Source of the DNA: a virus
Reading direction: 5' to 3' (one strand)
IMG/VR virus record: IMGVR_UViG_3300005613_000270
Span: 1-31,559 of that record
DNA length: 31,559 bases
The notes under the pieces were generated by a model, which was not told the DNA's origin, did not search any database, and worked only from the letters and a program-made list of their open reading frames with translations. The translations under genes and the position numbers were made by a program. This document shows positions 23,408 through 30,410 of this stretch, one piece after another (positions within the stretch are counted from its first letter, which is position 1; each line of letters opens with the position of its first letter).

Positions 23408-23830
23408 ATGGCTATAAGGAAGGGAACCAAGAAGCGTCTCTTCAGGGAGTTCTCCCCTCTGGATCAAAGGTACGTCAAAAGAAACTACCTAAAGAACATC
23501 AGGAGGACGCTAAAGAATTTCTGCAAGAGCAGGGATATCTTCGAGAAGGAGCTCATGTTCATGCTCTGGGGGTATGATCTTGAGTTCTTCACGATAAGGC
23601 ACGCAGCTAGCGATATGGATGTCAGCACGAGGGTGATAGCCGAGAAGACGCTATATCCGCTGATGAAGGAGGGGTATGTGTATAAGCACTTCGATAAGAT
23701 GACCCCGTCTCAGACAAGAGAAGACCATCTATTTAGAGACGAGACGAAGTACAACTACAGAGTTCGATACGCACTAACGCAAAAGGCTCGCTTGTTGGTG
23801 CAGGCCTTTTACAGGGAGTTGGAGTCTTAG
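23408..23830 (+). CDS. Winged-helix (MarR-like) DNA-binding protein
   Basis: A 140-aa protein started at the ATG at 23,408 (MAIRKGTKKRL...). The open frame reaches 23,333, but that part runs through the promoter-like box and the divergent gene. A basic N-terminus precedes a winged-helix pattern: ELMFMLWGYDLEFFTIRHAASDMDVSTRVIAEKTLYPLMKEG with a wing strand (YVYKHFDKM), then YNYRVRYALTQKARLLVQAFYREL as the dimer helix. MarR-like phage proteins of this size act as transcription or replication factors. It is divergent from the packaging module and converges on the next gene with 3 nt between the stops. It may control the switch between modules; that is inference. Confidence 0.65.
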   Translation: MAIRKGTKKRLFREFSPLDQRYVKRNYLKNIRRTLKNFCKSRDIFEKELMFMLWGYDLEFFTIRHAASDMDVSTRVIAEKTLYPLMKEGYVYKHFDKMTPSQTREDHLFRDETKYNYRVRYALTQKARLLVQAFYRELES

Positions 23831-23833
23831 TCG

Positions 23834-24769
23834 TTAGGATATGAGAACGCTTATACTTGTATTTCTCAGCGCCGCGGAGTTGGGGTTGCTCTCTTCGTAG
23901 GGCTGATTAAATGTAACTGATATAAAGTCGGGTGCACCATCAAGATCGGTTAGATCAACTGTCTGGTCAGTTCCACTTGAATCGGTGTACACAAAGTTAG
24001 ATGTTATGTCGATAAGATTCCCGTTCTTATCCCTGATGTTGAACGTATCGTTACTGTCTATCCATATCGGGACGTCCAACATAGTAACCGTGGCAGGGAC
24101 GGTGGCGTTAGTCAGTGTTATAGAAGCGTATGATTCGGTCACAACTGGAGATCCAGTGCTGTTCTCTGCCCTGACTGGAAATACAAGATCAAAAGAGTTT
24201 ATGCCATCATCAAAGTTGCCGCTAAATGCACCATATTCTGACGACGTTGTTATCTCAGCCCCATCAACACCGTAAAGCGTAAGCGTTATCTCAAAAGAGT
24301 TTGAGTACGACCCAGTGAAGGATAGGTCAATCGCAGTGTTGTCGGATTGAGACACGCTAGCCGTAAATCCTTCTGGAAGTATTTCGACATCAGAACCAGA
24401 TGATGCGCTTCTCACATCATCGTACTCCGCGCCTTCCCACTTCGACTGATCAAGAGCTATTTTGAAAGATGTATCACCTTCACCGTAAACAGTCTCAGAA
24501 GATGATGTGTATGATGTGCCTCTCTTAATGTTCTTGTACGTGACGTCAACCGTCATGCCAGTGTCCGCATTAGTGGCTACGGTATTGGCGTGATCGGATA
24601 GGTCCAACCACCCACCGAAAATAAAATAGGATGAAGTGATTCCAGTGTTAACGCCTGATTCGGCTACCGAATAAGATAGCGTCCAGTTATCCATGCCCCC
24701 ATCGTAACTGAATGACGGCCCGAGAACAGGGTTAGACATCATGAGGTTAGATCCGAGTCCTAGCATCAT
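23834..24769 (-). CDS. Beta-rich virion or exported protein
   Basis: A 311-aa protein dominated by Ser/Thr/Gly/Asn/Asp and beta strands, without cysteines. It has the look of a tail or virion surface protein with two or three Ig-like modules: GMDNWTLSYSV near residue 25, NSFEITLTLYG near 160, VTMLDVPIWI near 230 and a closing SISVLIS. No family is recognised. It overlaps the M15 gene by 4 nt (ATGA), so it shares its message, but its own 3' end meets the winged-helix gene with no terminator. Either a receptor-contact protein or a virion decoration protein would fit; function is uncertain. Confidence 0.5.
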   Translation of the reverse strand: MMLGLGSNLMMSNPVLGPSFSYDGGMDNWTLSYSVAESGVNTGITSSYFIFGGWLDLSDHANTVATNADTGMTVDVTYKNIKRGTSYTSSSETVYGEGDTSFKIALDQSKWEGAEYDDVRSASSGSDVEILPEGFTASVSQSDNTAIDLSFTGSYSNSFEITLTLYGVDGAEITTSSEYGAFSGNFDDGINSFDLVFPVRAENSTGSPVVTESYASITLTNATVPATVTMLDVPIWIDSNDTFNIRDKNGNLIDITSNFVYTDSSGTDQTVDLTDLDGAPDFISVTFNQPYEESNPNSAALRNTSISVLIS

Positions 24770-25236
24770 TCAAATATTACTTCGTAGTACGTCTTTCCTT
24801 TATCGTCTCTGCAAGCCTTGAGGCACCTCTTACGATTAACCCCATCATAAACATAAGAGACGTGCACCCAGTCAGGATTATCGTCATCACCAAACTCCCA
24901 AATGAGCTGATCAAACTCCAGATTTTCTTTAATCCAGTTGAAGATCTGAGAGTTTGTACAACCTCCGTATACGTCTGCATCGAGATCGAGTGCTCTTCCC
25001 TCCACATGCTGACTGCGTACCGACCCACCGATAGCAGTGTTGAGCTCAGGCGAACGATAGCCTGACGACACGTATATAGGGCACCCGAAAGCGTTCCTAA
25101 GAGGTTGAAATATGTTGACCGCAACCTGTCTGAGATTTTCTGTAGTCCACTCATCTGGTGTGTTGTTTATGCCTAGCCTCTTAGCCGTTGTGCTCTTTGT
25201 TACCTCGGCGAGAGAGAGATTTTTTGACAGCTTCAT
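24766..25236 (-). CDS. M15-type peptidase (endolysin candidate)
   Basis: A 156-aa protein with the hallmarks of M15A D-Ala-D-Ala peptidases: SSGYRSPELN near residue 57, SQHVEGRALDLD at 75-86 giving the zinc ligands H77 and D84, a conserved Trp-Glu pair IWEFG at 112-116, and DWVHVSY at 122-128 giving the third ligand H125. The N-terminal 45 residues (LSLAEVTKST, ENLRQVAVNIFQPLRNAFG) match the usual helices before the zinc site. It probably cleaves peptide cross-links of host peptidoglycan for lysis or entry. No signal peptide is seen, so it would need a holin or virion delivery; no holin is recognised in this window. Confidence 0.8.
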   Translation of the reverse strand: MKLSKNLSLAEVTKSTTAKRLGINNTPDEWTTENLRQVAVNIFQPLRNAFGCPIYVSSGYRSPELNTAIGGSVRSQHVEGRALDLDADVYGGCTNSQIFNWIKENLEFDQLIWEFGDDDNPDWVHVSYVYDGVNRKRCLKACRDDKGKTYYEVIFE

Positions 25237-25312
25237 TATTCAAGCGACGCTTTTCGTTTTCCACAGACGGGTCCTTCTTCTTCCTCTTGGCGTTTAGGTA
25301 GCGCTTGCTCAT
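25181..25312 (-). CDS. Possible short basic protein overlapping the peptidase
   Basis: A 43-aa ORF (MSKRYLNAKRKKKDPS...) overlapping the M15 gene by 56 nt in another frame. It is extremely basic at the N-terminus and uncharged at the end. No family is recognised. It starts 65 nt after the minus-strand TATCTTTG box, which is nearer than the peptidase start, so it could be a real leader gene. The long overlap is unusual, so I treat it as unproven. Confidence 0.3.
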   Translation of the reverse strand: MSKRYLNAKRKKKDPSVENEKRRLNNEAVKKSLSRRGNKEHNG

Positions 25313-25335
25313 TCACACTCGTTAACACCAAAAAC

Positions 25336-25366
25336 TTGGAAAAGACACATCTCTGACATATCATTG
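25336..25366 (+). promoter_or_regulatory. Bacteroidota-type promoter for the secreted-protein gene
   Basis: TTG at 25,336-25,338, 20-nt spacer, then TATCATTG at 25,359-25,366 (one mismatch to TAnnTTTG). It lies 31 nt before the ATG at 25,398, with a short AT-rich leader and no Shine-Dalgarno sequence. Confidence 0.5.
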
Positions 25367-25376
25367 CTTCAGAGTT

Positions 25377-25384
25377 CAAAGATA
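25377..25384 (-). promoter_or_regulatory. TAnnTTTG promoter-like box (TATCTTTG), minus strand
   Basis: Perfect match in the gap between the divergent secreted-protein and peptidase genes. It lies 64 nt before the small ORF at 25,312 and would drive the lysis unit. No -33 TTG visible. Confidence 0.4.
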
Positions 25385-25397
25385 AACAATTCAAATC

Positions 25398-25922
25398 ATG
25401 CGCTACACACTCATCCTCCTGATCGCAACGATCACAGCTCCACTGACAGCTCAGGTCTTCGACAACATGACCATCGATAGCATCTCAAGTGGACTGCGTC
25501 CGATCGATCCCAACCTGGCTCTCGACATGCCTATTGTGATGTCGTTCAACCCCCTTACAGACGTGAGCGGAAAGGATCTGTTCATCGGGACGCTTTACGA
25601 CATGAACACCAACATCGACGAGACTGGGTGGGACAAGGAGGCTTATTATGGAGATCTTGGGTATGTGGTCTACGATCAGATCCGCGTTGGGGAGACTGAG
25701 ACCTTCTACGAAGCGCGTTGCTTCACCTTCCAGTACATGGACATGACTGGAGATGTTACAGACGCAGTCACACTGTGCATCACTCAGGAGTATGTTGATT
25801 ACCTCCTTGAGACAGGAGGAGCCCACGTGGAGGGAGATGTGGTGATTGTAACGCGGCCTCTTCGAACAGCACGCGGTTATAGCTGTACAGTTCATGTGAG
25901 GTGGATCGAAGACAAGCGATAA
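25398..25922 (+). CDS. Secreted protein of unknown function (moron candidate)
   Basis: A 174-aa protein with a clear signal peptide: MRYT, then a hydrophobic core LILLIATITAPLTA and a likely cut after TAQ near residue 19. No lipobox Cys is present. The mature part is acidic, without recognisable domain; three Cys lie in the second half and one could pair with another outside the cytoplasm. It stands alone against the direction of its neighbours, with its own promoter candidate and a strong bidirectional terminator 3 nt after its stop. That is the classic layout of a moron: a gene useful to the host or for excluding other phages. Function is not known from sequence. Confidence 0.75.
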   Translation: MRYTLILLIATITAPLTAQVFDNMTIDSISSGLRPIDPNLALDMPIVMSFNPLTDVSGKDLFIGTLYDMNTNIDETGWDKEAYYGDLGYVVYDQIRVGETETFYEARCFTFQYMDMTGDVTDAVTLCITQEYVDYLLETGGAHVEGDVVIVTRPLRTARGYSCTVHVRWIEDKR

Positions 25923-25924
25923 AG

Positions 25925-25956
25925 AAAAAGGCCCGAGAGGGCCTTTTTTTCTTTTT
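25925..25956. terminator. Strong bidirectional rho-independent terminator
   Basis: A 10-bp stem (25,925-25,934 with 25,939-25,948) on a GAGA tetraloop, with A-runs on the left and T-runs on the right. It can end both the plus-strand secreted-protein message and the minus-strand message that ends at 25,970. Confidence 0.9.
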
Positions 25957-25969
25957 ATAGCCAATAGCC

Positions 25970-26629
25970 TTATTGACCGCCTCCACCTTGGCGCCGACCT
26001 CCCATGAGCTGGTCGAGCATATACTGCTGCTGAGTTCTTCTTCTGGTTGCAGGATCCATCTTGCTGAGAAGTTGTTCTGCTCTGAGCTGATCGTACTCAG
26101 CACCCGTCGGCATTCCCTTGAGGGCGTCCATTGCGGATGGATCGCCTTGGTTTTCCTCGTAGTATCTAGCAGCCATAGCCTTCTCGTTCTCACCGAATTC
26201 AGGGAAATACTCCTCTCTAAACATCTTGCTCTGATAGGCAAATGGGTCCATTTGGCCGCGTCGGGCGCGGGCTGCGTTGTCGTCAGCTTCAGACATGCTC
26301 ACAACACGACCAGTTTTTGGATCACGCTCTACAGACATGCCGATCTCACCAAGCCACGTGTCGTAAGCTTTATCACCAAAGGCTTCGCGAGGGTTGTCGA
26401 TTGGGTCGTAGCCGCCATCCGTCTTCACAAAGAACTGGTTCTTTCCTTCTGGGCTCTGAAGAACGCGCAGATTTGATGTATCACCATATCTTCCAGAGTC
26501 CTGGAACTTCATGCCATATCTGGCCTTACGCTTGAAGTACTCGAGGAGTTCCTCAGGCATGCGACCTGACTCCTTGTACTCGTTGTATCGGCCCGATCCG
26601 CCGAAGTCGCTCATTCTAACTGTTCTCAT
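25970..26629 (-). CDS. Hypothetical virion-module protein
   Basis: A 219-aa hydrophilic protein. It is rich in Arg, Gly, Gln and Met, with a low-complexity tail (RRRTQQQYMLDQLMGGRRQGGGGQ). A beta segment near residue 60 (KNQFFVKTDGGYDPIDNP) may be the only folded core; the rest is helical (NEKAMAARYYEENQG, GAEYDQLRAEQLLSKMD). No family is recognised. It is the last gene of the unit from 30,351 leftwards and ends just before the bidirectional terminator; its ATG overlaps the previous stop. It could be an internal or ejected protein; that is a guess from composition and place. Confidence 0.5.
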   Translation of the reverse strand: MRTVRMSDFGGSGRYNEYKESGRMPEELLEYFKRKARYGMKFQDSGRYGDTSNLRVLQSPEGKNQFFVKTDGGYDPIDNPREAFGDKAYDTWLGEIGMSVERDPKTGRVVSMSEADDNAARARRGQMDPFAYQSKMFREEYFPEFGENEKAMAARYYEENQGDPSAMDALKGMPTGAEYDQLRAEQLLSKMDPATRRRTQQQYMLDQLMGGRRQGGGGQ

Positions 26630-27081
26630 GATGTAGCTACGAAATATTCAGCTGTTATGTCTGCGCTCGATGACGCAATAGAAATCTTGTTGATGTTTGC
26701 AAATGATATGGTCACCGTCCCGTCCGCAGTCACCGCTGGAGTGGTTGACGTCTGAGTGGCATCCATGGATTGGTTGTAGATCACGAAGTGCCCTCCTGGG
26801 GTCACAAGCGTGGCGTACTCCTCGTCAGTCCCGACAACTCTCACCTCGAGGTTGTCAGCGCCGCTGAGGTGAGAGATTCTGAGGTACTTCAGATCACCAT
26901 CAGCGAACTGACCAGCACCGTCGGCAGAGTCGAACAGGATGAGATCCATCTCCGAGGACGTGGCAACGAACACCCGAGTGTCAATGGCGTTGACGCTGGT
27001 GATCGTAGACGTTCTCGTCTGACCGAAGTTCCTCCCGTTGAGAGTAACCTCCTCCGATATCTGTACACTCATGGTGGCCAT
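26626..27081 (-). CDS. Small beta virion protein (paralogue of the 10.2-11.0 kb proteins)
   Basis: A 151-aa protein with strand order DLKYLRISHLSGADNLEVRVVG, then GGHFVIYNQS and a final ITAEYFVATS. This mirrors the small proteins at 10,231 and 10,638 (strand, Gly/Ala turn, loop, E-Y ending), so these seem to be distant paralogues. Probably a capsid or tail decoration protein. It starts 4 nt after a perfect TATCTTTG box and leads into the 219-aa gene. Confidence 0.5.
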   Translation of the reverse strand: MATMSVQISEEVTLNGRNFGQTRTSTITSVNAIDTRVFVATSSEMDLILFDSADGAGQFADGDLKYLRISHLSGADNLEVRVVGTDEEYATLVTPGGHFVIYNQSMDATQTSTTPAVTADGTVTISFANINKISIASSSADITAEYFVATS

Positions 27082-27085
27082 GCGA

Positions 27086-27093
27086 CAAAGATA
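27086..27093 (-). promoter_or_regulatory. TAnnTTTG promoter-like box (TATCTTTG)
   Basis: Perfect match in the 33-nt gap after the Gly/Ala-rich gene, exactly 4 nt before the ATG at 27,081. No -33 TTG. Predicts a leaderless message for the two genes that follow. Confidence 0.5.
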
Positions 27094-27114
27094 GTAAAAG
27101 TATTTCTGACAGTT

Positions 27115-28002
27115 TTACTCGTTCATCCCGTACCCACCGAGGAATGGGTCGTACACCTGACCAGCCGTGTAGGATGGTTGTGGTTGCATCGGGGGAATCT
27201 GATAAGGTTGAGGCTGCTGAAACTGTTGGTTGTACCCTGGGAATGGTTGTTGCGGCATCATCATGGGTCCAGCCTGCATCTGAGACACCTGCTGCTCGAG
27301 CTGAGCAAGGCGTGGGTCTGTCTGCATAGCACCCTGCGCACCACCCTGAGTGAGGGCGTTGACACCAGCATCTATACCCTTGTTAAGAAGCTCCTCACCA
27401 GCCTTCTTGGCGGCCCTCTTAGCCCCAACCTTGAACAACTGTCTCCCTCCCTCAGTTAGTGCTGTAGTTCCTGCGGTGGTTCCTGCTACCGTACCAGCCG
27501 TCGCTGCTCCTGCTCCTGCGGCACCTGCGCCAGTTGCACCAGCCGCTCCTGCAGCCCCTGCCGCCCCTGCAGCCCCAGCTGCCCCAGCCCCAGGAAGAAG
27601 AGCTGGAGCTAGCAACCCACCAGTTGCAACCACTGCTGCGGTTGTGAGTGCTATCTCGCCGATGTTCTCACGCCTCTCCTTACCAAGGTCCTGATAGTAT
27701 TGCTGCTGCATCAAATCCCTTCTGCCAAGATCCTTGTACTCACCCTTCCTCATGTCGACCTGTGACGGATCGATACCCTTGCGTTCAGCCTTGCGAAGGG
27801 CGCGTTCGTTTATCCGACGCTGTTGGTTGACAGCCCTCTTCTGCTCCCTGAAGTCCTTCCCCTTAAGATCACCCCCAGCATAGGCCTCCACGACACCCTT
27901 CTGTGTCTCCGTCTCGAAGATCTTCTCCTTGGAGTTACCCCACCCCTTGTACTTGTTCTCACCAGTGATGGTGTTCGTATCCTTCTTAGTGAAAATACCC
28001 AT
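27115..28002 (-). CDS. Gly/Ala-rich protein with hydrophobic core (ejection-protein candidate)
   Basis: A 295-aa protein in three parts. Residues 1-95 are charged and helical (KRAVNQQRRINERALRKAERKG, DLMQQQYYQDLGKERRENIG). Residues 98-165 are an Ala/Gly/Thr-rich hydrophobic stretch (GLLAPALLPGAG, repeated AAGAAG units) that could insert into membrane. Residues 215-295 are Gln/Pro/Met-rich and likely disordered. A protein of this make-up beside a lysozyme-like gene resembles DNA-ejection proteins of podoviruses. No sequence family was recognised. Start and upstream stop overlap (ATGA). Confidence 0.5.
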   Translation of the reverse strand: MGIFTKKDTNTITGENKYKGWGNSKEKIFETETQKGVVEAYAGGDLKGKDFREQKRAVNQQRRINERALRKAERKGIDPSQVDMRKGEYKDLGRRDLMQQQYYQDLGKERRENIGEIALTTAAVVATGGLLAPALLPGAGAAGAAGAAGAAGAAGATGAGAAGAGAATAGTVAGTTAGTTALTEGGRQLFKVGAKRAAKKAGEELLNKGIDAGVNALTQGGAQGAMQTDPRLAQLEQQVSQMQAGPMMMPQQPFPGYNQQFQQPQPYQIPPMQPQPSYTAGQVYDPFLGGYGMNE

Positions 28003-28733
28003 CAGTCGTTGTAATTATTATAGTATCTATAGAACTTTGCCTGATAGTCTGGGAAGGTCATGTTCACCCCCTTCACGTTCTCTGGCTCCCCATCCCTCAC
28101 GGTGTGACCAAGATACTCTCTAGCCCCCTGCCTACCCTTCTTGTGTCTGAGCAGTAGCAGGTCCATGTCGCTGAACATCTCGTCGAATCCTGGGATCTGA
28201 GGTGCGTACTCCTTCCTTAGGTCTCTTATATCCTTAGAGTAAGCGTTCCCACCACCGATCGGGTTGTCCAGAGCCTTCTTCATGATCATCATCTGAGCCT
28301 CGGGGGACTTCAGATACTCTTCCTCGCTCATCCCCTTGAGCTCTGGCTCATCGTCTATGAGGTTCCACAGGAACTGAAAGGCACCAGAAGCAGACGACGT
28401 GGGGTTCTTCGCATCCCACCTGAGATCGCTCTCCACACCAGCCAGTCCATGCATGAAGGCTGTCGTATCCATGGGGGCTGTCGGCTTCTTGATCACCCTG
28501 AACTCACCGCCACCCTGATACATAGGAAACTCCGTGACAGACTTCCCGCTGAACCTGTAGGTCTTCCCAGGCTTCATGTGCTTCACATCACCAGTGTCGC
28601 TAACCCCAAGCACATCATGATCCACCCCCTTCATGGTGATGTTGTTGGAGGGGATGATGTTGAAGTCGTTGAAACGATCCTCGCTATCCCGCTTGTACCC
28701 AGTGCTTGTTATTGCGCCTTTCAGTGGTCTCAT
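28002..28733 (-). CDS. Lysozyme/transglycosylase-like protein
   Basis: A 243-aa protein. Residues 92-125 carry the SLT-like signature: A-x-x-H-G-L-A-G-V-E-S (catalytic Glu 101), a basic turn, then SSASGAFQFLWNL at 113-125. The remainder to 243 is helical and fits a small lysozyme fold with a conserved Y-x-x-F end. Virion-borne enzymes of this type open peptidoglycan during DNA entry. The position between the ADP-ribosyltransferase-like and Gly/Ala-rich genes, all overlapping by ATGA, favours an ejection role over lysis. Overlaps the next gene by 1 nt. Confidence 0.65.
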   Translation of the reverse strand: MRPLKGAITSTGYKRDSEDRFNDFNIIPSNNITMKGVDHDVLGVSDTGDVKHMKPGKTYRFSGKSVTEFPMYQGGGEFRVIKKPTAPMDTTAFMHGLAGVESDLRWDAKNPTSSASGAFQFLWNLIDDEPELKGMSEEEYLKSPEAQMMIMKKALDNPIGGGNAYSKDIRDLRKEYAPQIPGFDEMFSDMDLLLLRHKKGRQGAREYLGHTVRDGEPENVKGVNMTFPDYQAKFYRYYNNYND

Positions 28734-30211
28734 CGTGCAAATTTAGCCTTTCCACCGTATCTGTAATCAAACCCGAACTTCCTCCACATCTCTGCCCTGG
28801 AGATGTTGCCTAGGTTCCTGGCGTTGGTTGCCCCCTGAGAGTGCCATCCACCCCCTGGGATGGTGAGCGCGTCACGAGACACCACTCCAGTGACTGCACC
28901 GATGTCATCCAATATAACTGGGGTCATATCGAGTATGGTAACTGGCTGAGTCCTTGCCGCCTTGGACAGGACGGGATCGCTTGACATCCTGGCAATATCT
29001 AGTGCAGCGTCGTTGGGCTCCATGGTGACCCTGACGTCCTGCGTGCTCTTAAACCCAAGGGCGTTATCATCGCGCCAAGCGTCAAGGGCATGAGTCTTCT
29101 TCGCTATGTCGCTACTACCAGCAGCGCCAAGCATCTCCCTGTTGGTGAGGTCTGTGATTATATCCTTGTAGTCACCAGTGGGGACGTCACCAGACCTTAT
29201 CCTCCCGATGTATCCCTTGCCGCCAGCTGCCAGCTCGTGACTCCTTGGTTCGGCGTAACTCTTGGCTATTCCAAACCGATCGGTTGAGTACACCCCATCA
29301 CCAAGCGCACGGTGACCCAAACCACCCTTCGCTGACTTGAGATACCAACCAGCGGACTCCTCATCCACGGCTCTGACGCCTCTGAGCGACTGCGTGTAAG
29401 CGTCACCAAACTGTCTGGCCATCCTGGTTAGTTCGACCTCAAGCTCTGGAGTGATCCCCTTCTTTGGGTCGAACCTGGAGAGTATAGACGGATCGTTGGC
29501 TATGATGAAGTTCCTGAACGCCATTGCTGGGTCAGAGTAGATCTTATCCGAATAGAAAGGTGAGTCTGGGGCGATGGGTCCCCCGCCTGTATATGACGGG
29601 GTTGGGGTACCCTCTCCAAACACCTGGATCTTCTTCCTACCTGGGAGTGTCTCCATGATAGCATGAGCAAGGCCCTTAGCCCTATCCTCCACCTCCATGA
29701 CCTGCTTGGCGGCCTCGTACGTCTCGTTGGAGAAGTGCTCAGACTTCTGACCCCTTAAGAAGAGATCCTGTAGATCATCGAGCTTAGTGACACCAGCGTT
29801 CTTCAGAACCTTTATGGGGCCCTCGATCATGTTCGGGATGAGCAGGCTGGCCGCCGTCACACCCCCGAAGAACATCGGATCCTGTTCCTCTCCGAAGAAG
29901 TCCTCACCAGTCGCAGCCACCTTGCTAGCCTCGGCAACATCAAGCGCCTCCCCGACGAACGGGAGCATGCCAATAGCGTTCCTCCCGAAGTATCCGATAC
30001 CCTTCAGGACATCCTTAGACAGATCCCTATCCTTGTTACCTAGCGTGGACACCTCTGCCTCTGGAAGCATGACGTTTATGGGGCGACCCTGAGGATCCAT
30101 CATCACACCATCCGCAACAGCCTCCTTCAGAGACTCCTGTCCCTGCCTCGATCTAAACCACTTGCGGACTAGATCCCTGTTCTTACGATCGCTTCTCTTG
30201 ATCTCAGGCAT
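28730..30211 (-). CDS. Large putative virion protein with ADP-ribosyltransferase-like patch
   Basis: A 493-aa protein. Residues 1-60 are charged and helical. Residues 72-97 form a hydrophobic helix pair (IGYFGRNAIGMLPFVGEALDVAEA), like segments in toxin and ejection proteins. A disordered, Gly/Pro-rich linker near 200 precedes the main region. Residues 286-339 read GWYLKSAKGG, GLGHRALGDGVYSTDRFGIAKSYAE and GGKGYIGRIR: the 'G-x-G-V-Y-x-T-D ... A-x-x-Y-A ... G-x-G-Y' order seen in ADP-ribosyltransferases. A catalytic Glu is not obvious. It sits with the transglycosylase-like and ejection-like genes, so the virion may deliver it. The enzyme call is tentative. Confidence 0.6.
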   Translation of the reverse strand: MPEIKRSDRKNRDLVRKWFRSRQGQESLKEAVADGVMMDPQGRPINVMLPEAEVSTLGNKDRDLSKDVLKGIGYFGRNAIGMLPFVGEALDVAEASKVAATGEDFFGEEQDPMFFGGVTAASLLIPNMIEGPIKVLKNAGVTKLDDLQDLFLRGQKSEHFSNETYEAAKQVMEVEDRAKGLAHAIMETLPGRKKIQVFGEGTPTPSYTGGGPIAPDSPFYSDKIYSDPAMAFRNFIIANDPSILSRFDPKKGITPELEVELTRMARQFGDAYTQSLRGVRAVDEESAGWYLKSAKGGLGHRALGDGVYSTDRFGIAKSYAEPRSHELAAGGKGYIGRIRSGDVPTGDYKDIITDLTNREMLGAAGSSDIAKKTHALDAWRDDNALGFKSTQDVRVTMEPNDAALDIARMSSDPVLSKAARTQPVTILDMTPVILDDIGAVTGVVSRDALTIPGGGWHSQGATNARNLGNISRAEMWRKFGFDYRYGGKAKFAR

Positions 30212-30215
30212 GAGG

Positions 30216-30223
30216 CAAAGATA
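30216..30223 (-). promoter_or_regulatory. TAnnTTTG promoter-like box (TATCTTTG)
   Basis: Perfect match 4 nt before the ATG at 30,211 and 2 nt past the preceding small gene. No TTG at -33. Would start the ejection module message. Confidence 0.5.
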
Positions 30224-30225
30224 AC

Positions 30226-30351
30226 TTACTTACCCTTAGCCTTCCCGTGCATTGACAGGGCTATAGCGATGGCCTGCTTCAGTGGTTTCCCCTCCTGAAC
30301 CAACAGCCTTATCTTCCTGGAGATCTTCTCGTTCTTCTTAGTCTTGGGCAC
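30226..30351 (-). CDS. Small basic protein with EGKPxKQAxAIAL motif
   Basis: A 41-aa protein with a GTG start at 30,351 (PKTKKNEKISRKIRLL...), chosen because an upstream stop (TAG) limits the frame and many relatives begin PKxKK. The motif EGKPLKQAIAIALSMHGKAK is a known short pattern in small bacterial and phage proteins. Strongly basic at both ends. Function unknown. It is the rightmost gene of the leftward block. No promoter box lies close to its start, so its transcription is unclear. Confidence 0.6.
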   Translation of the reverse strand: MPKTKKNEKISRKIRLLVQEGKPLKQAIAIALSMHGKAKGK

Positions 30352-30396
30352 AGCTATCCTCTGACATAAACACTAACAGATTCCTGTAACTGCAAA

Positions 30397-30410
30397 AACC
30401 CATATGGGTT
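30397..30410. repeat. 14-bp perfect palindrome
   Basis: AACCCATATGGGTT, followed on the minus strand by a T-run. Could be an operator or part of a weak terminator. Confidence 0.5.

Noticed and set aside
25485-25964. Minus-strand ORF opposite the secreted-protein gene
   Set aside because: The plus-strand frame has a signal peptide, promoter and terminator; the antisense frame crosses the terminator.
27350-27694. Plus-strand ORF with long Ala-Pro runs opposite the Gly/Ala-rich gene
   Set aside because: It is the antisense shadow of the repetitive Ala/Gly codons of the minus-strand gene.
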